DNA of 64,000 nucleotides from Globodera rostochiensis (Eukaryota; Nematoda; Chromadorea; Rhabditida; Heteroderidae): NCBI GenBank assembly GCA_018350325.1, contig JAEVLN010000010.1, positions 1,984,001 to 2,048,000 of the forward strand, read 5' to 3'. Shown piece by piece: positions 63,641 to 64,000 of this stretch (position 1 is its first letter; each line of letters starts with the position of its first letter). The notes under the pieces were generated by a model. It saw only the letters and a program-made list of their open reading frames with translations, ran no database searches and was not told where the DNA came from. The position numbers and the translations under genes were made by a program.

Positions 63641-64000
63641 TACAAATGTTTATAAAAATAAAAAATTCTAAAAACAGCAAAAGATAAAAATAAAATATCT
63701 AAGGAAAAAGTTCCTGTAATATTCATAATAAGACTAAAAAAGATAAAATTAAATTGATTTTAAAAATATCAACATAAAATTTAAACAACAAATACTATAC
63801 TACTTTTTAGCTGAATAAAGCATAAAAAATAGCTTTTATTGATGCATTAATAACATTTAAAATTTAATGTAAACAACATCAACCGGTTTTTAGCTTCCGG
63901 TTAACATGGTATTTATTTAACAAACAAAAGCCTTCCATAAATGGGTTATTTCATTATGCGAATTCTCTGACGCAAAATGGTGCAATTTTCAGCATTTTAT
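63641..64000 (-). promoter_or_regulatory. 5' flank of the MAP kinase gene, nothing definite
   Basis: AT-rich, 360 bases to the window edge. No clear TATA box, trans-splice acceptor or motif could be singled out. An upstream non-coding exon cannot be excluded. Confidence 0.2.

Overview
This window looks like nuclear DNA of a nematode. The genes are AT-rich and split by many short introns with GT/AG borders. They include a seven-helix receptor, an LCAT-type lipase and a divergent JNK-like MAP kinase. The rest is dense with MITEs, minisatellites and segmental duplications. A tylenchid (plant-parasitic, Meloidogyne-like) origin is my inference from composition and secreted multicopy genes; no sequence here proves it. 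Splice sites were placed by eye: GT/AG borders, reading-frame continuity and family motifs.

Region 1 (1-22 kb, with relics at 41.6-42.9 and 57.5-58.4 kb) holds a gene family I do not recognise as described. A signal-peptide exon and an acidic exon are followed by a variable array of exons, each encoding one helix-turn-helix (HTH) unit of type alpha or beta. Every internal intron of the four reconstructed genes is phase 1, so HTH exons can be gained or lost without breaking the frame. Copies B, C, D and E (3.7, 7.5, 11.2 and 19.7 kb) give continuous reading frames of 385, 358, 387 and 451 aa with 4, 3, 4 and 5 HTH units. A is a 3' exon; F and G are decayed, inverted copies. B, D and E share an upstream block with a TATA-like box, and a 26-bp minisatellite lies upstream of it (about 3, 2 and 33 units).

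Region 2 (24.8-41 kb) holds three ordinary-looking genes. They are a 335-aa secreted protein of unknown function, a 345-aa rhodopsin-like receptor on the minus strand (7 exons), and a 448-aa secreted LCAT/phospholipase-like enzyme (9 exons) with Ser, Asp and His in the expected motifs. Between the last two lie about 3.7 kb with no convincing gene, a 32-bp repeat with a CRE-like octamer, and an inverted duplication of the lipase 5' end.

Region 3 (41-64 kb) is a mosaic of duplications. A 3.8-kb block carrying the 3' end of an unidentified minus-strand gene is present twice (44.94-48.74 and 51.18-55.01 kb). A 3-kb block (about 41.6-44.67 and 57.5-60.47 kb) carries an HTH-family relic, a small secreted ORF and the last few codons of the MAP kinase gene. 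Between the 3.8-kb repeats is a decayed MAP2K-like kinase. At 60.5-63.6 kb is an apparently complete 410-aa MAP kinase-like gene whose activation loop has T-T-E where family members have T-x-Y.

Mobile DNA is unusually well delimited. Five short TIR elements have perfect 8-bp target duplications, one of them inside the lipase intron. A foldback-like TTAA element has minisatellite arms and sits in a LINE fragment whose uninterrupted relative is also in the window. Two further insertions have an unoccupied relative nearby.
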